Positions 1 to 11,754 of a DNA stretch of 64,000 bases are shown here, piece after piece. Source of the DNA: Larix kaempferi (Eukaryota; Streptophyta; Pinopsida; Pinales; Pinaceae). A program made the translations under genes and the position numbers. Below the pieces are notes generated by a model. The model was not told where the DNA came from. It saw only the letters and a program-made list of their open reading frames with translations, and made no database searches. The stretch is taken from assembly GCA_027924585.1 (NCBI GenBank), contig BSBM01000812.1, positions 733,501 to 797,500 on the forward strand, read 5' to 3'. How positions within the stretch are numbered: position 1 is the stretch's first letter; each line of letters opens with the position of its first letter.

Positions 1-1605
1 TTTTTAAAAGGGTATTTTTAGTTTTGCAAATTATGTAAAAAATCAAAAGATTTCGTGCACACACACACATGTGTGCAAAATGCGACTTAAATATTCATTG
101 GTAAGTTTTGAAAAATAATAATAAATATAATTTTTCAAGAAAAATTAAAAGAAAAGTATGTAAGCCCCAGTGCACTCTGTCTAGATCATGTTCACATATT
201 TCATTTTTTAAAATTATTACTTTAACATTAATTTATTGTGCACACACACAAACTACTTGTTAATTGCTCTTCAAATTTTTAAGTATACACGTTTCATTAA
301 ATGAAAATTCGACATGATATATGGCATTGGTATATTTCGAAAAAAATATCATTGGAAAGGCAACATAATTATCTATATTTTGTTTTTCAACCACATGTCA
401 AAATTCATGTGGCAAGTAAGAGTTTCAAGGGATTCAATTTAATACATGGGTAAAATTTCTGTTTTTCACCGTCATATTTGGCCAAAAAGAGTTACCCATC
501 TTCATGGAATCACCCATCGTATAAGAAACTAGCTGCAAAATCTCAAGAGGGATTGAGGATTCGATCTTTGAACTGGGTGATGATGATTATGAACTTCCAA
601 TTCGACCTGATAAGCTTCAATAATATGTTATTAAATCATAAATATGCCAAGATTCCTCTTAGAAAGTGATAGAAGGATCTCTCTTCTTGTACATAAGAAA
701 CTAGTTGCAGAAACTCAAGAATGCTTAAGGATTCAATCTTTGAACTGGGTGATGATGATTATCAACTTCCAATTTGACTTGATCAAATTCAGTACCTGCT
801 AATACACTTAGTGACAATGGGTGAATTCCATAATCCTCTCACAAAAAGCTCGGACACATCTCCCATGCTTGACTAGGGGCACATCTCCCAAGTCTCAGAT
901 GCACAAATGCATTGATAAAATTTCTCATACTAACAAAAGGTGTGAAAAGGAGTTGCTTGGATTCTTTTATAGAATTTTGGGTGACCTGCTGATCAATTTG
1001 AGTAGCTTGGTGACCTATGAGAACCCTTCCACATGGGCCACACATGAGTGGATGATGAAAGCTTGCTTTCCTTCTTTTTCCTTTTTTTTGCTTTGCTTCC
1101 TTCTTTTTCCTCTTTTTCTAACTTCCCTTCTTTTCTTGTTTTATCTTGCTTTCTGATTTATGCTGCTTTTCCTAAAATATTCCTCTTTTCTCATTTTTGG
1201 CATCATTTTTGGACTCATGTACTTTACTTGACTTTTTCCTCAAGTCACTCCTCCAACCTTATCCACTAACGCACCCTAGTGGAGCATTTTCTCCGTTTAT
1301 TCAGCATAACAATAAAATATTAAATGAACCACACATATTAAATGCACCATAAATATTTATTCCAAATGGATAGAACACTATGGATAAAATTAAATGCACA
1401 CTCCTAATTAATTAACTGTATCACCTTAACCCCTCATTAATTAATTAATTCAATCTATCACTAGAATCCATGGGGTTCGATCTACTTCATGGTCTTGTCA
1501 AAATGGGAACATGACACTGGATATTCTATTATCAATACCTTTCAAGGTTTGAATTAGCTTAGGTGTCCATACCATAGGCTCACCTCCTTGAAAGTTCATA
1601 TTTTG
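1..1605. other. AT-rich stretch without a recognised gene
   Basis: No credible exon or RNA gene is visible. Short CA/GT microsatellite runs occur near 59-72 and 240-250. Pyrimidine-rich sequence around 1060-1200 gives chance open frames made mostly of F, L and S. An imperfect direct repeat lies at 521-784 (separate entry). Confidence 0.5.
521..784. repeat. Imperfect direct repeat, two copies about 90 bp long, offset 172 bp
   Basis: The segment starting at 521 (ATAAGAAACTAGCTGCA) recurs at 693 with scattered substitutions. Both copies run through a GAACTGGGTGATGATGATTA block and end in a GAT-rich stretch. It looks like a local segmental duplication inside decayed repeat DNA. No function is suggested. 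Confidence 0.7.
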
Positions 1606-1887
1606 TTAAGTTAACCTTGCCAACCATTCATGCAACATGATATGGAATTCTCCAAGGAATACTTCATGAATGTTTGAGAAAAAATACTCACCTAACCATG
1701 CTTCATCATCCAATCGGGGATGCTTTTTTTGATCTTTATCAAACTCTCTCAGATTCTTTTCTACCCAATCTTTGATCTCAGGCTTAGTAGGATGACACAT
1801 ATGCCACATACCCCTTCGAAACAAATTCCAATCCCGAAAACAGAACCATTTGTTGGTGCAAATCTCCTTTGACCAAGGTTCACATAA
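1606..1887 (-). CDS. Unrecognised exon-like open frame
   Basis: On the minus strand a frame of about 94 codons stays open from 1887 to a stop at 1606; the first ATG is at 1824. The composition is protein-like, rich in W, K, E and D, for example KPEIKDWVEKNLREFDKD and DEAWLGEYFF, unlike the low-complexity chance frames nearby. Immediately upstream is a 15-base T run followed by TAG, which resembles a polypyrimidine tract plus 3' splice site and would start an exon at 1887. I do not recognise the family. It could be a host exon, a retroelement accessory ORF or chance. Confidence 0.25.
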   Translation of the reverse strand, partial: LCEPWSKEICTNKWFCFRDWNLFRRGMWHMCHPTKPEIKDWVEKNLREFDKDQKKHPRLDDEAWLGEYFFSNIHEVFLGEFHIMLHEWLARLT

Positions 1888-2809
1888 CTAAAAAAAAAAA
1901 AAAAACCCATGATACCGGCCCGAAGGAGTCTAGCCCTTTTAGAAACATCTAAAATGCAGATCAAGTCTCACTCAAAGTATATATGAGATCTATAGGAACC
2001 AAGTTTCTGCATTAGCGAAGGGGTGGTACAATAACCCTACAACCATGACATCCTTAACCTTGACAGAGATATTTACTTAACACTTTGCATAATTGCTTAC
2101 ATCTAACATTTTAATTAACTTTGACATATATTCATTCATATACCATTCATACATATGGATCATCAATCATTTATCAATATGAAGCATAAAATAATAAACA
2201 TAGCATGTCATCATAGAAAATATACACATTAGACACTAGATGTAATGTGGAAACCCAAATGGGAGAAAAACACAGAAGCGCTTTCTTTATTCACAAGTCG
2301 CAATGAAATAAGCACTTCATTTTTTATAATGAATTACAAATTTATCCTTCCTTTACAATGGATCTGTTCCCATAGCCTATAGATCATGCGACTCTTCACC
2401 TCATAGAATTCAATATCTTCGACATATAAAACAAAGCTCACCCAAAATATCGAACATTTTCTAGGTATCTAATTCAATAATAGTCCCAAAATTCCCAACC
2501 CTTTACATATTTATAGGGCGCACATTACCTGCCCCACTCCCGCTACTCTACTACTCTACTACTCAACTAATCCACTCATAAATGTAAGTGGATACAACTC
2601 CTATCTATCTTACTTAACTCCGACCATGACATAGTCAAAATTGCCAATTTCTCGGAATCTCAGCCACTACAGCGAAGTTGACTATTCTTTGTTGGACCAC
2701 ATCTTCTTGGCATTTTTAACACCAAAATCATGCAAAAATTTAATCAAATATCTATGTTTCCCAACACCATATAAATTTATTATTCTTCTTTCATGATTCG
2801 ATGATAGGT
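1888..2809. other. AT-rich stretch, nothing recognised
   Basis: Low-complexity AT-rich sequence, possibly old LTR material (plant-LTR-like phrases around 2230-2330). No open frame of note. Confidence 0.4.
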
Positions 2810-3045
2810 TCCGTGATCTTTGAAAAAACCCTCTATAAATATGTGGTAATAAGCTACCAATCCCATGAAGCTTCGTGCCTCATGCACATTCCTCGGCGTT
2901 GATCACTCCAAGATTACCTCAACCTTGGATGGATTAACCACTATGTCATCTCCCAAGATGACATGCCCAAATAGAAAATATATGTCTGAAAGATTGAACA
3001 CTTAGACAGTTTCTTATATAAGTGAAGGTGAAAAATGACTTGAAG
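2810..3045 (-). pseudogene. Ty3/gypsy reverse transcriptase fragment (end of RT, start of RNase H)
   Basis: Reading the minus strand across frames gives KLSKCSIFQTYIFYLG, then NPSKVEVILE, NVHEARSFMGLVAYY and FIEGFFK. This is the usual order at the C-terminal end of Ty3/gypsy RT (KLSKCEF...YLGH, then the YYRRFI block). Several frameshifts and stops show it is dead. No LTR pair or target duplication could be assigned. It is an isolated relic about 80 codons long. Confidence 0.65.
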
Positions 3046-5730
3046 CACAATAATGTACATGATCCTAGCTATAATGGGGTGTTGCATACTTCCCCTCTCC
3101 ACGAAACATTGTCGCGAAGGTAACGTAAAATGCTAATAATCCATTAAACATATGTACTGACACAATATCATCAACTTAGTTATATTCCATGTCAATGTCA
3201 TTATATATAGTCTTGTTGTTTACTTTATTTATCGATATGATTCTTAAGTGTCGGTCTTAGCAACTTAGACAAACATATCAAATTTAATCATCTAGTCAGT
3301 TGATCAGTATCATCATGTTTAGGTCAAAGATATCATAATGTCCTTACCTCATTTCATCATTCCCATTATCATATGACCCCTTCAACAAACTTGGCAAGTC
3401 ACATCATGGGTGTCATCATAGTCTCATCTAGCCTTGTCTTGAGGACTAGTTGTCTTTTCATCTAGGTTTCACCATTTGATGTGGTTAGCATCATTGCATC
3501 AACTCATTGCGTTGATAATATCCATACTTTGTTTGATGAAAACTGTCTTGATATGATCCTTTCGACAGGTTTTCCAAGTTACATTTCCCCTTTACCATGT
3601 CATGGTTAAGTCAAGTTTGCAGTTGTTTTATTCCATTTTTGTTAATGGCGTTTCATGTTGCACAATCAATGTCTTTTTTTTCAAATCATCACGCTGGTAT
3701 TATTGATATCTTGTTTTCCAAATTTCGAGTATGTTTCACCCTCTCAACAGTTAGCCGGAGTCATTACAAAAAGAGCTTTTTGGTGTCTTGAAACACTCAT
3801 TAAGGACGATGCAAATTCTTTTTTTGGTACGTCTAATTAAGACAGTTTGAGAGATTCTACATTATATGTTTCTACGATGGAATCTTATTATATTAGCAAG
3901 GAGTAGTGAGGGGCATGTGATACTCTCCCTCAATTGAGGCCATGTTGTCCTTAGGTGTTAATCCTTCCTCCTCCCTTACTATATGTGTTTTAGTCACTTC
4001 AATGGTAATGATGCCATTAAGAACTAGTAAATGTAAACTTCAGTGTAACTAACTAGTTACCACATGCTCTTTCTAAGTGATGATTTGGTGTTGTCTCCCC
4101 TCTCTAATGTTCCCTTTCCACTTTAATCATCCTATAATTTCACTTTGTAAACATAGTACATTAATTTATAATCAATATTTAACATAATTCAAAACATTAT
4201 ACAATAACACATCATTTTCAAATAATTCAATTAGAAAAACTATTTTACATATCAATTATTTATGTGATGACACAATACCTTCATATAAATCAAATAAACC
4301 TTACTGTATATCAATTTTTGTTGTCATAACATAAGAAATTCATATAAATCCACAATTAAACAGTATCATATATCAGTTACTTATGTGATAACATAATACC
4401 TTCACATAAATAAATTGAATATATAAAAATATTAACATATATAAATCTCATTATTTCGTACTCCTAATAATTTATTTTCCCTCATTTTTCTTTTCAATCC
4501 ACATATACAATCCATCCCCTAATGAACATAATGTCCTTCTTATAGCTCTTAAACTCTTTATCCACATATTGAACTTATTTGTTAATAGCATAACGCTTCC
4601 ACATTCCCATATATATAGATCTCCTTTATTGAATAGCCATAATGCATATATAATGAATATCATCCATTAACTTAACTTGAAGCCTTTGATCTATAATTAC
4701 ATTTCATTTATAAACCATAATATAATAACATAAATCAAATCGTTTTGTACAACATAATGCATGATCATACATCTATTCGCTATATGAGAACATGAAATAT
4801 TAACATAGATATATACATTATATAAAAATAGAAAGTATTAACATACATCTATTGATTGTATAGAAGATTAATGTATTATAATACCTTGAATTCTTATGCA
4901 AGATCACAATGTATGAATATGGTCATTATATTATATAATGACATAATATTCTAACATGAACCCAATCTTTAACTAAAATTGCAAGACATTAATGTTCACC
5001 TTTTTATATACAATCACCATGCATTCATTCTTTCCCCTCATACTTGGAGTATATATATATATATATAACTATAACATATAACTTTCTAATAAGAAAACTT
5101 ATTCACAACTATTCATTATTATGTATACCTGGTCCATAATTGCATTATAGACTATGCCTTGTTGGACCCCTAGAATTGGCAGAGTAAGATATTAACTACC
5201 AGACTGCTCTTAATTCTAGTATATTGGTCACATGAGAGTGGATCATCCTTTCGTGGCTAAGTTTAAAGTTGGGAATACGACTGAAGGTTCATACTTCTAC
5301 TCGTAGTCACCTAGTAGGAGTCGACTACTACACACTCATTTGGTGGGTAGCTATAGAGAATGGTTTGGATTGATAGGAGGGATGGGTAACCGCCATGTGC
5401 CATGGTGGAGTAGACACCACCTTGGCCTAGTTGATCAAGGTAATAGAGGGAGATTTCAAGTATGAAAACCTTGGTGTTTGACAAGTGCAATAAGGGCTCT
5501 TATTGTCCTACCAAGTGGATCTTGTGAGACATCACTCCGAGTGACAAGGGAATAACATCCTGATTGTTCATCTAACGTATGTTCTACACTATATCATCCG
5601 GTGTTTTTTAGCTGGAACATCATAGAAGGGACATACTACTATATAGTCATAGGCCACTTATTTTGGTCTATACGTATGTCTCCTATGGCCACTCATAAGG
5701 AATTTACTGGGGGGTGACAATTTGAACGCA
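3046..5730. other. AT-rich repeat-derived DNA, no gene seen
   Basis: A purine tract on the minus strand near 3085-3110, next to sequence reading like the end of a gypsy pol, may mark another element edge. The rest (3100-5040) is AT-rich with chance frames under 70 codons. A short TA run lies at 5048-5067. The 5130-5730 stretch has more balanced composition and may be the internal leader of the element suggested by the primer site at 5731. Confidence 0.4.
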
Positions 5731-5745
5731 ACTCTAATACCAGAT
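5731..5745 (-). other. Possible primer binding site of a minus-strand LTR element
   Basis: The minus strand reads TGGTATTAGAGT, close to the plant initiator-tRNA-Met primer site (TGGTATCAGAGC), directly beside a TGTAGAGACC that could open an LTR on the plus strand at 5745. No matching second LTR was found in the window, so the call stays weak. Confidence 0.3.
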
Positions 5746-7388
5746 GTAGAGACCCTCGTTAGGTCGCGGCTAAACAACTCAGTAAACATGTACATATGCA
5801 CAAGAAATATCTAAACCATAAGAAACATAATTTTTTTTCTCTTAACTAAATGATAGATCCATGATCCACACAAGCAACATATTCATAAATAGCAGATCTA
5901 TACATTTATACTCCATATTTTAAATCAAATCACACTACGAAAATTAATAATGGAAACTCATTAATTGTAAAATACCTATCAAATCTTGTAGTTTTCGAAG
6001 GTTGAAGTAGCTGTTGAATTGTGAAGCCATTGCTAAATATCTGCCACAAGTCTCGTCTTTATATTTCCAATCACAAATGGTCCACCTGAATCCAACCTAC
6101 CATACCCAATGGGTACTCTTCCTCCCCAGGTACCCCTAAGCTATGACGAGGCTAGCGATACACTGCTAGCATTAGGGGAGTTCTGAGGTCTAAAATGGGC
6201 CTCCTATGGGAAATAATGAAATAAGAGTTCTAAATTTTAGAGAGAAAAAAGAAAAACTACTTTTTCTTATCGTATTTTTGACATATCTCCTTAATGGTTT
6301 ACCCAAATTTCAAGTTTGGGCACTCGTTGGAATGCGGATTTTAATTCCGCATCCAACCCATACCCACATTGCATACTTCAAAACTCCCCTAATGCAATGA
6401 AATTCGATACTAGGATTTTTCTAGAAGGATCCCAACCCCTCTTGTATTGAAGTAAACCACACCCTCCAACAATCACCTACATAGGACCCAAAACCCAAGA
6501 TATTCCCCAAAACTACAATGGAAATATATAAGAGCTTCATGTTCTTTTTGCCTCTTAATAACCTCCATAAATCCATGCATCCACATGCATAACTTTTCGA
6601 ATTAATTTATTTATTTTGAATTTTTATTCACTGACCCATTCTTAATTATCTTAGCTTTTATTATTCTTTTATTTTTAACTAAGATTTCCTTTAGTGAATT
6701 TTCCCTAATCTACTCTTTAAAAGAATTCACTCTATCTTTTTATTTTACGTTAACTCAATGTAGTTGCTCAAGTTTCTATTTATAAATTTTAGAATTAATA
6801 TTAATCAATAAACAATTTCTTTTTCCCATATTAACTCACTAGATATTTTCTAACTCTCTTTCAAATACTTTTATTAATCCCCCCATTTTAATTAATGTAA
6901 TTAGTTGTTGCATTTTTGTCGTGACCAGGGATATACAAGAGTTGTGATTCCTGCATGTCCTTCATATATTTCCCTCATATGAGGATATGGTATGATTATT
7001 GAGGCCATGCTAACTCTATCTGCTGACCTTGTTGAGGGACCATTGGTTCCTTGGGAATAAGTTCAAGTCCTTAATGCGTGCCCCCATTAAATTCCTTGTG
7101 AGTGATCGACCTATGACGTACCCTCACAGCACACACATATGATGAGTTGAAGCATCTCTCACTCTATTCAAATTCCATCTCTTCGCCAACTTGATAGTCT
7201 TACATCGTATCATTGTTCAACCTCGTTACCTGATGTGGATTGATTGGCAATTGCAATCAAATACCTGCACATAAAAAATCACATGCATCAAATCTTAAAA
7301 ACAAGATTTCAAACATAATCATAAATATTAGATTGACATCACTTGTCCATGTTATCCGACTCAACTAGAGTCTTTGTGTATCGACGTC
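5746..7388. other. AT-rich DNA up to the G1 insertion
   Basis: No gene recognised. It may hold the LTR proposed at 5745, but no end could be set. ACGTC at 7384-7388 is the left target-site copy of G1. Confidence 0.35.
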
Positions 7389-7775
7389 TGTGATGCACCT
7401 GCAACAATTAATTAGTAAGAATATGCGAAATAGCAGAAATGACAGAACTCATAATCACTTTTATATTGATCACAGGCCACTTCGAGGGGGCAACCTCCTT
7501 TGAGCAAGCTCAATACAATTAACTTCACGGTGCCTTCAATGACCTCAACACACACTTATATACTAAGTCTATGCCCAATACTATGATTCAAAACCATGGG
7601 ACATATAATACTACGGGACGATTCACAAAGCATATGCGTCCAATACTATGGCTCAATACTATGGGCTAATATAAACTACGGATCAACAAATACTACGGGA
7701 CGACTTACAAAGCATATGCGTCCAACAACAATATACTAACATAGTAAAGAGAAGGGTTGAAATAGGTTCTTAACA
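7389..7775 (-). repeat. G1 3' LTR
   Basis: 387 bp, matching 11368-11754. It carries an internal near-duplicate phrase around CTACGGGACGA...CAAAGCATATGCGTCC, present twice in each LTR. It is the 3' copy in the element's own orientation. Confidence 0.93.
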
Positions 7776-7789
7776 TCCCCTCTCCCTTA
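7776..7789 (-). other. G1 polypurine tract
   Basis: The minus strand reads TAAGGGAGAGGGGA directly before the 3' LTR start TGTTAAG: the plus-strand primer site expected for an LTR element. Confidence 0.85.
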
Positions 7790-8716
7790 GAAAAAGCTTT
7801 TTCCGCAAAGCTTTGGTTGGAGAAATTGCTGCAGAATCTGGAGGAGTGGTTCCCCGGTAACATCCTTGAGTTGCATTTCGGGCCACTGACGCCTTTGGAG
7901 TTTCAAGGAGGATTGCTTGGAAGACTGTAGATGAAGAAGAACCCTGTCAGCTGCGTGGAAAATGCGCTCAGAACGATGCTGATCGGCTTGTTGTTTCAGG
8001 CGAATTCTGGCCATGTGAAGATTGTCCTGCAGAATGAGAAGAATCTAATCGCGGTTTCGAAGAACCGAGTCAATTTCCTGAACTGGGGAGCTGCTAAGGG
8101 TGTATGAAAGAAGAACTGGTGGTGGTTTTCCAAAGACTGCTTCATATGGTGTCCTTTGAGATGTGGCATTGTACCACCAGAGCGCTGCTAGGAAATCCAT
8201 AGAAATAGTTGGCCAAACCTGTGTAGGGATGGGCAAGGGTTTGAGCAATCCTGAAAGGAGTGTTGTTTCACCCTTGTTGACTTGGAAAGTATCATCGTCA
8301 GCCACCATCTGTTGAATTGCCATTTTTAGTCCCTACCAAAAGAAGCTACATTGTTCCCGGTCATACATTTTGCAGAACCCAGAGTGCCCTGTTGATGAAG
8401 AAGCATGGAGTTCATAGAAGAGATAGCCCTGTTGAACATATTGCAACCAATTTGGAACAAGCAGAGAAAGAGCTGTAAGAGAAACTAGGTCATCAATTGT
8501 GCTAGAAGGAGCATATTCCACCATATTGTCCTTACCCTTCTTGTAAGTGATCACATAGGGATAACCCATGAGTTGGATAACCCATTTCCGGTGTGTTGGG
8601 GAGGAGACCCATTGGTCCAGAAAATGTTCCAGACTCTGTAGATCAGTCTTGATGCAGAAATAATTCCCTAATAGGTATGGATGGCACTTCTGTACTGCAT
8701 GCAAAATAGCCATCAT
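7790..8716 (-). pseudogene. G1 RNase H and integrase remnants
   Basis: RNase H is recognisable (EMMAILHAVQKCHPYLLG, IKTDLQSLEHFLDQ, YKKGKDNMVEYA). The integrase zinc-binding region follows (GHSGFCKMYDR). The next frame reads PLPIPTQVWPTISMDF, the start of the integrase core, then jumps to ALWWYNATSQRTPYEAVFGK, its end, so the DDE catalytic residues are missing. A C-terminal piece (ARIRLKQQADQHRSERIF) and a final segment up to the polypurine tract remain, with frameshifts. The two large gaps fall in the two catalytic cores. Confidence 0.8.
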
Positions 8717-8719
8717 TTC

Positions 8720-9208
8720 CTATTGAGAGGTAGATGTGGCTAAATTCTTACCAGAAAGGTCTCTTGAAGGCAGCAAGTGCATTGGTTCAATAAAGATACC
8801 TGCATATCTATCCAAGGAAGTAGTGGAGACTGTTGATGGGTGCATCTGAATGGAATTGAGCTGAGCGATGAAACCATGTGAATTCTTCTTAAGGATTTTT
8901 TCTAGGCAATGTGAATTGATGATGCAGAGAGACCCTAGTTGTAAGCCCATAAATTTGTGTTGTGCCCCATTGACTTTAAACTGCATCCAAAGTTTAGTAA
9001 AATCCCATAAGATGGGGCCAAGTGTGCGTAACCATTGAACGCCCAAAACCACATCACATCCGCCTAACGACAAGGCAAACATGTCAGAGCGTAGGTTATA
9101 ATCTTCCATTGAGATACGCACATTGTGACACTTCCCCTTGCAAGGTAAGGTGCCCCCATTGGCAACCATGACTTCAAAGTTGGAGCAAGGATGGACAAAA
9201 CAATCAGC
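8720..9208 (-). pseudogene. G1 protease tail and start of pol, truncated before RT
   Basis: The frame contains VVLGVQWLRTLGPILWDF, the conserved hydrophobic end of the Ty3 protease region (MDVVLGMDWL type), and runs to MHLLPSRD, where the linker into RT (DHxIxLxPG) should begin. Instead it jumps to LSGKNLATSTSQ, which belongs at the start of RNase H. The whole RT polymerase domain, including the YxDD active site, is deleted at about 8757. Confidence 0.8.
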
Positions 9209-10206
9209 CTATTTGGAAATCCGAGGGTCATTGAAGTTATGAGTGCTACCAGAATCAATGAGTATGGTAAGAGGGAGCTTCTTGAAGTATCCCCTGACCC
9301 ACATTGTTTGTGGGGTGGTGAAGCCAGTTACAACATGGAGAGAGATCTCGGGTGGGTCGTCCTGAGATGGGGTGTCAACAGGCGGGTGTTGAATGTTGAC
9401 CTGATCATCTACTGTATCTATAGATTCTTCACCAAGTTCTAAGGCAGGCAGAGAATCCACATCCAAGAGATAGAGTTGTTGTTGAACACATCTATGTCCC
9501 TGAGTGAATTTCTCATCACAATTATAGCAAAGCCCTTTTTCTCGGTGTGCCTGCATTTCTATTTCAGACAAATGCTTGATAGGAGTTGGTTGAGGAGAAG
9601 GCATGATGGGAGGTCGTTGGGAACCCATATTTAGGAAGGGAACAAAGGTGGGTTTGGAGCATTGTTGAGCTGCGATCTTGTCCTCGACCAACTTATCCAA
9701 CCCTAGGACTTCCATCATTGTGTTGGGACAAAATTTTTTGACCTCTGAGCGGTTTGCATCCTTGAGACCACTGATAAAACAACTCCTGTAGAATTCATTA
9801 GACAATCCTTCTGTGTGATTGGCCAATTTCTCAAATTCTGTCTGATACTCTCTCACTATGCCACTTTGGTGAAGTTTAGTGAGTGCTCCTACGAAAGCAT
9901 CAAAAGCACTAGGACCAAATCGTGGCAAAATGAGTTGGCAAAAATCTGTCTAGTTTGGCTCAGGATGAGCTTTGATGTACCAACGGTACCATTGAAGGGC
10001 TTCCTGTTCCAAATGAAAGGATGTAAGTGGAACTTTCTGGGCATCAGAAGTATTATGCAGACTGAAATATTGTTCTGCTCGATATATCCATCCAGTCGAA
10101 TCAGTACCATTGAAGCGAGAAAAATCAAGCTTCAGCCCACAAAAATTGCTGGAAGAAGAGAACCCGATGGTTGCAAAAGATTCTGGCTATTTGGTATTGT
10201 TCATGG
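9209..10206 (-). pseudogene. G1 Gag and protease
   Basis: From about 10206 leftwards the translation gives a Ty3-type Gag: LDFSRFNGTDSTGWIYRAEQ, then VPLTSFHLEQEALQWYRW, interrupted by a stop near 9940 and continuing open to 9209. The C-terminal half contains a CCHC zinc knuckle (CYNCDEKFTQGHRC, near 9490-9530). The aspartic protease signature DSGSTHNF follows near 9230-9255. Gag packages the RNA and the protease processes the polyprotein. The catalytic Asp and zinc ligands are intact, but the in-frame stop and a break at 9209 make it a pseudogene. Confidence 0.85.
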
Positions 10207-10755
10207 CTGAATGCTGAAGATGGAGGCTGAGAAATTTTTCATCCAGATCTTGGAGTTTGGTTTGGATGGCTGCAAGTGCTTCCTCCATGGTGTGTGCTCC
10301 TGCACAGGTGACAACCATAACCAGGTTTTTTTTTTCTTTTTTGGTGGAATGGGTAGAAAAATAGAAACAAAAGCTGATTTAGTAAAGGGAAATTTGGATT
10401 GGGGAAACAATCTGATGGGTAATTGGGGTTTGACTAGATTTTGGACACTGTTGAAAGGACAAGAAGGAAAAAGGGGGATTTCAGAAGCGGGGTGATAGAA
10501 TGAGAAAATTTGGCAGAGAGCGACAAAGAAGCAGAATTCAGAAAGGAACTCTGTGGTAAAATTTGAAGGTGATTGGGTGAAATCTGAGGAAGTTATGGAA
10601 AACCCTAAAAATAGACAAATGTGGGATTTCGGGCTTTGGAAAGGGGAATTAGGGATAGGGTCCTCAAGAATGAAAGATGCAGAATGGGATGACAGGGGTT
10701 TCCCGAAAATTTCAAGGGAAATAGAGTGAAAACAAGGGAGATGTGGAGAAAAAGC

Positions 10756-10807
<52 letters not shown>

Positions 10808-11353
10808 GAAATGGATCGGCAACAGCGGCGCGGAAGGGATCCGCAACAGATGGATCTGCAACGGCGCGGAAGGGATCGAAAACTGCTGGATCTAAAACGA
10901 CGATTGGATCTGAAACGGCTGGATATGGAGCGGAAGTGATCGGCAACAGTTCAACTGAAAATAGATATGGACCCCAGGTATGTACGGCTTCCTAACAGTT
11001 CAGGTGTTTCACTCGGCCACCAATGTTGTCTGACGGCTTGCGTATTGGGGCAGTACCCCTCACTCCATGGCTTAGGTAAAACTGATAACCGCTTTGCCAC
11101 AAACGACAGCTCTTGGTTTACCTCACGGGTGGGAACTAGTCAATCAGGTAGGGGTCGTTTCCCTTTTCACTGGCAGGTCCTCTCAATGGGCCAGCTACTT
11201 TGGGGTTCCTGTGGTACTCCTCACAATGAGTTTTAGTAATTATGCCCAAGTACTTCCCACAGTTAAGCGGATAGGGATTATTCCCAAATCCGAAGCTGCA
11301 ATAGATGTGAAAAAAAAATTGGCAGAAATTCCACCCAACGAGCCCAAGAAAGT
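10207..11353 (-). other. G1 untranslated leader with TA microsatellite and GGATC-type repeats
   Basis: Between the primer site and gag lies about 1.1 kb without a convincing ORF. It holds a TA run (10759-10804) and, at 10810-10950, a GC-rich cluster of degenerate repeats built on GGATCGGCAACAG and GGCGCGGAAGGGATC. The open frame seen across the TA run is a product of the repeat. Confidence 0.6.
10759..10804. repeat. (TA)n microsatellite
   Basis: An uninterrupted AT dinucleotide run of about 46 bp within the G1 leader. Confidence 0.95.
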
Positions 11354-11365
11354 GCTCTGATACTA
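11354..11365 (-). other. G1 primer binding site (initiator tRNA-Met)
   Basis: The minus strand reads TAGTATCAGAGC two bases after the 5' LTR. It differs at one base from the TGGTATCAGAGC complement of plant initiator tRNA-Met. Confidence 0.85.
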
Positions 11366-11367
11366 GA

Positions 11368-11754
11368 TGTGATGCACCTGCAACAATTAATTAATAAGAA
11401 TATGCGAAATTGCAGAAATGACAGAACTCAGAATCACTTTTATATTGATCACGGGCCACTTCGAGGGGGCAACCTCCTTTGAGCAAGCTCAATACAATTA
11501 ACTTCACGGTGCCTTCAATGACCTCAACACACACTTATATACTAAGTCTATGCCCAATACTATGAGTCAAAATCATGGGACATATAATACTACGGGACGA
11601 CTTACAAAGCATATGCGTCCAATACTATGGGTCAGTACTGTGGGCTAATATAAACTACGGATCAACAAATACTATGGGACGACTTACAAAGCATATGTGT
11701 CCAACAACAATATACTAACATAGTAAAGAGAAGGGTTGACATAGGTTCCTAACA
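11368..11754 (-). repeat. G1 5' LTR
   Basis: 387 bp, same length as the partner LTR, about 15 differences, mostly transitions. The promoter would be expected here, but I see no convincing TATA box. Confidence 0.93.

Larger units (their letters stand above)
7389..11754 (-). mobile_element. G1: complete Ty3/gypsy LTR retrotransposon with internal deletions
   Basis: Two LTRs of 387 bp each (7389-7775 and 11368-11754) bound the element. On the minus strand they start TGTTAAG (TGTTAGG in the 5' LTR) and end GCATCACA. The 5' LTR is the right-hand copy. A primer site (11354-11365), a polypurine tract (7776-7789), Gag with zinc knuckle, protease, RNase H and integrase pieces follow in Ty3 order. Counting by eye, the LTRs differ at about 15 of 387 positions (about 96% identity), so it is a moderately young insertion. 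The flanks are ACGTC (7384-7388) and ATGTC (11755-11759), a 5-bp target duplication with one C-to-T change at a CpG. The catalytic core of RT and of integrase are both missing, so it cannot move on its own. Confidence 0.93.

Noticed and set aside
10605-10946. 113-codon minus-strand frame with a long I-Y run
   Set aside because: It is produced by the TA microsatellite and GGATC-type repeats in the G1 leader.
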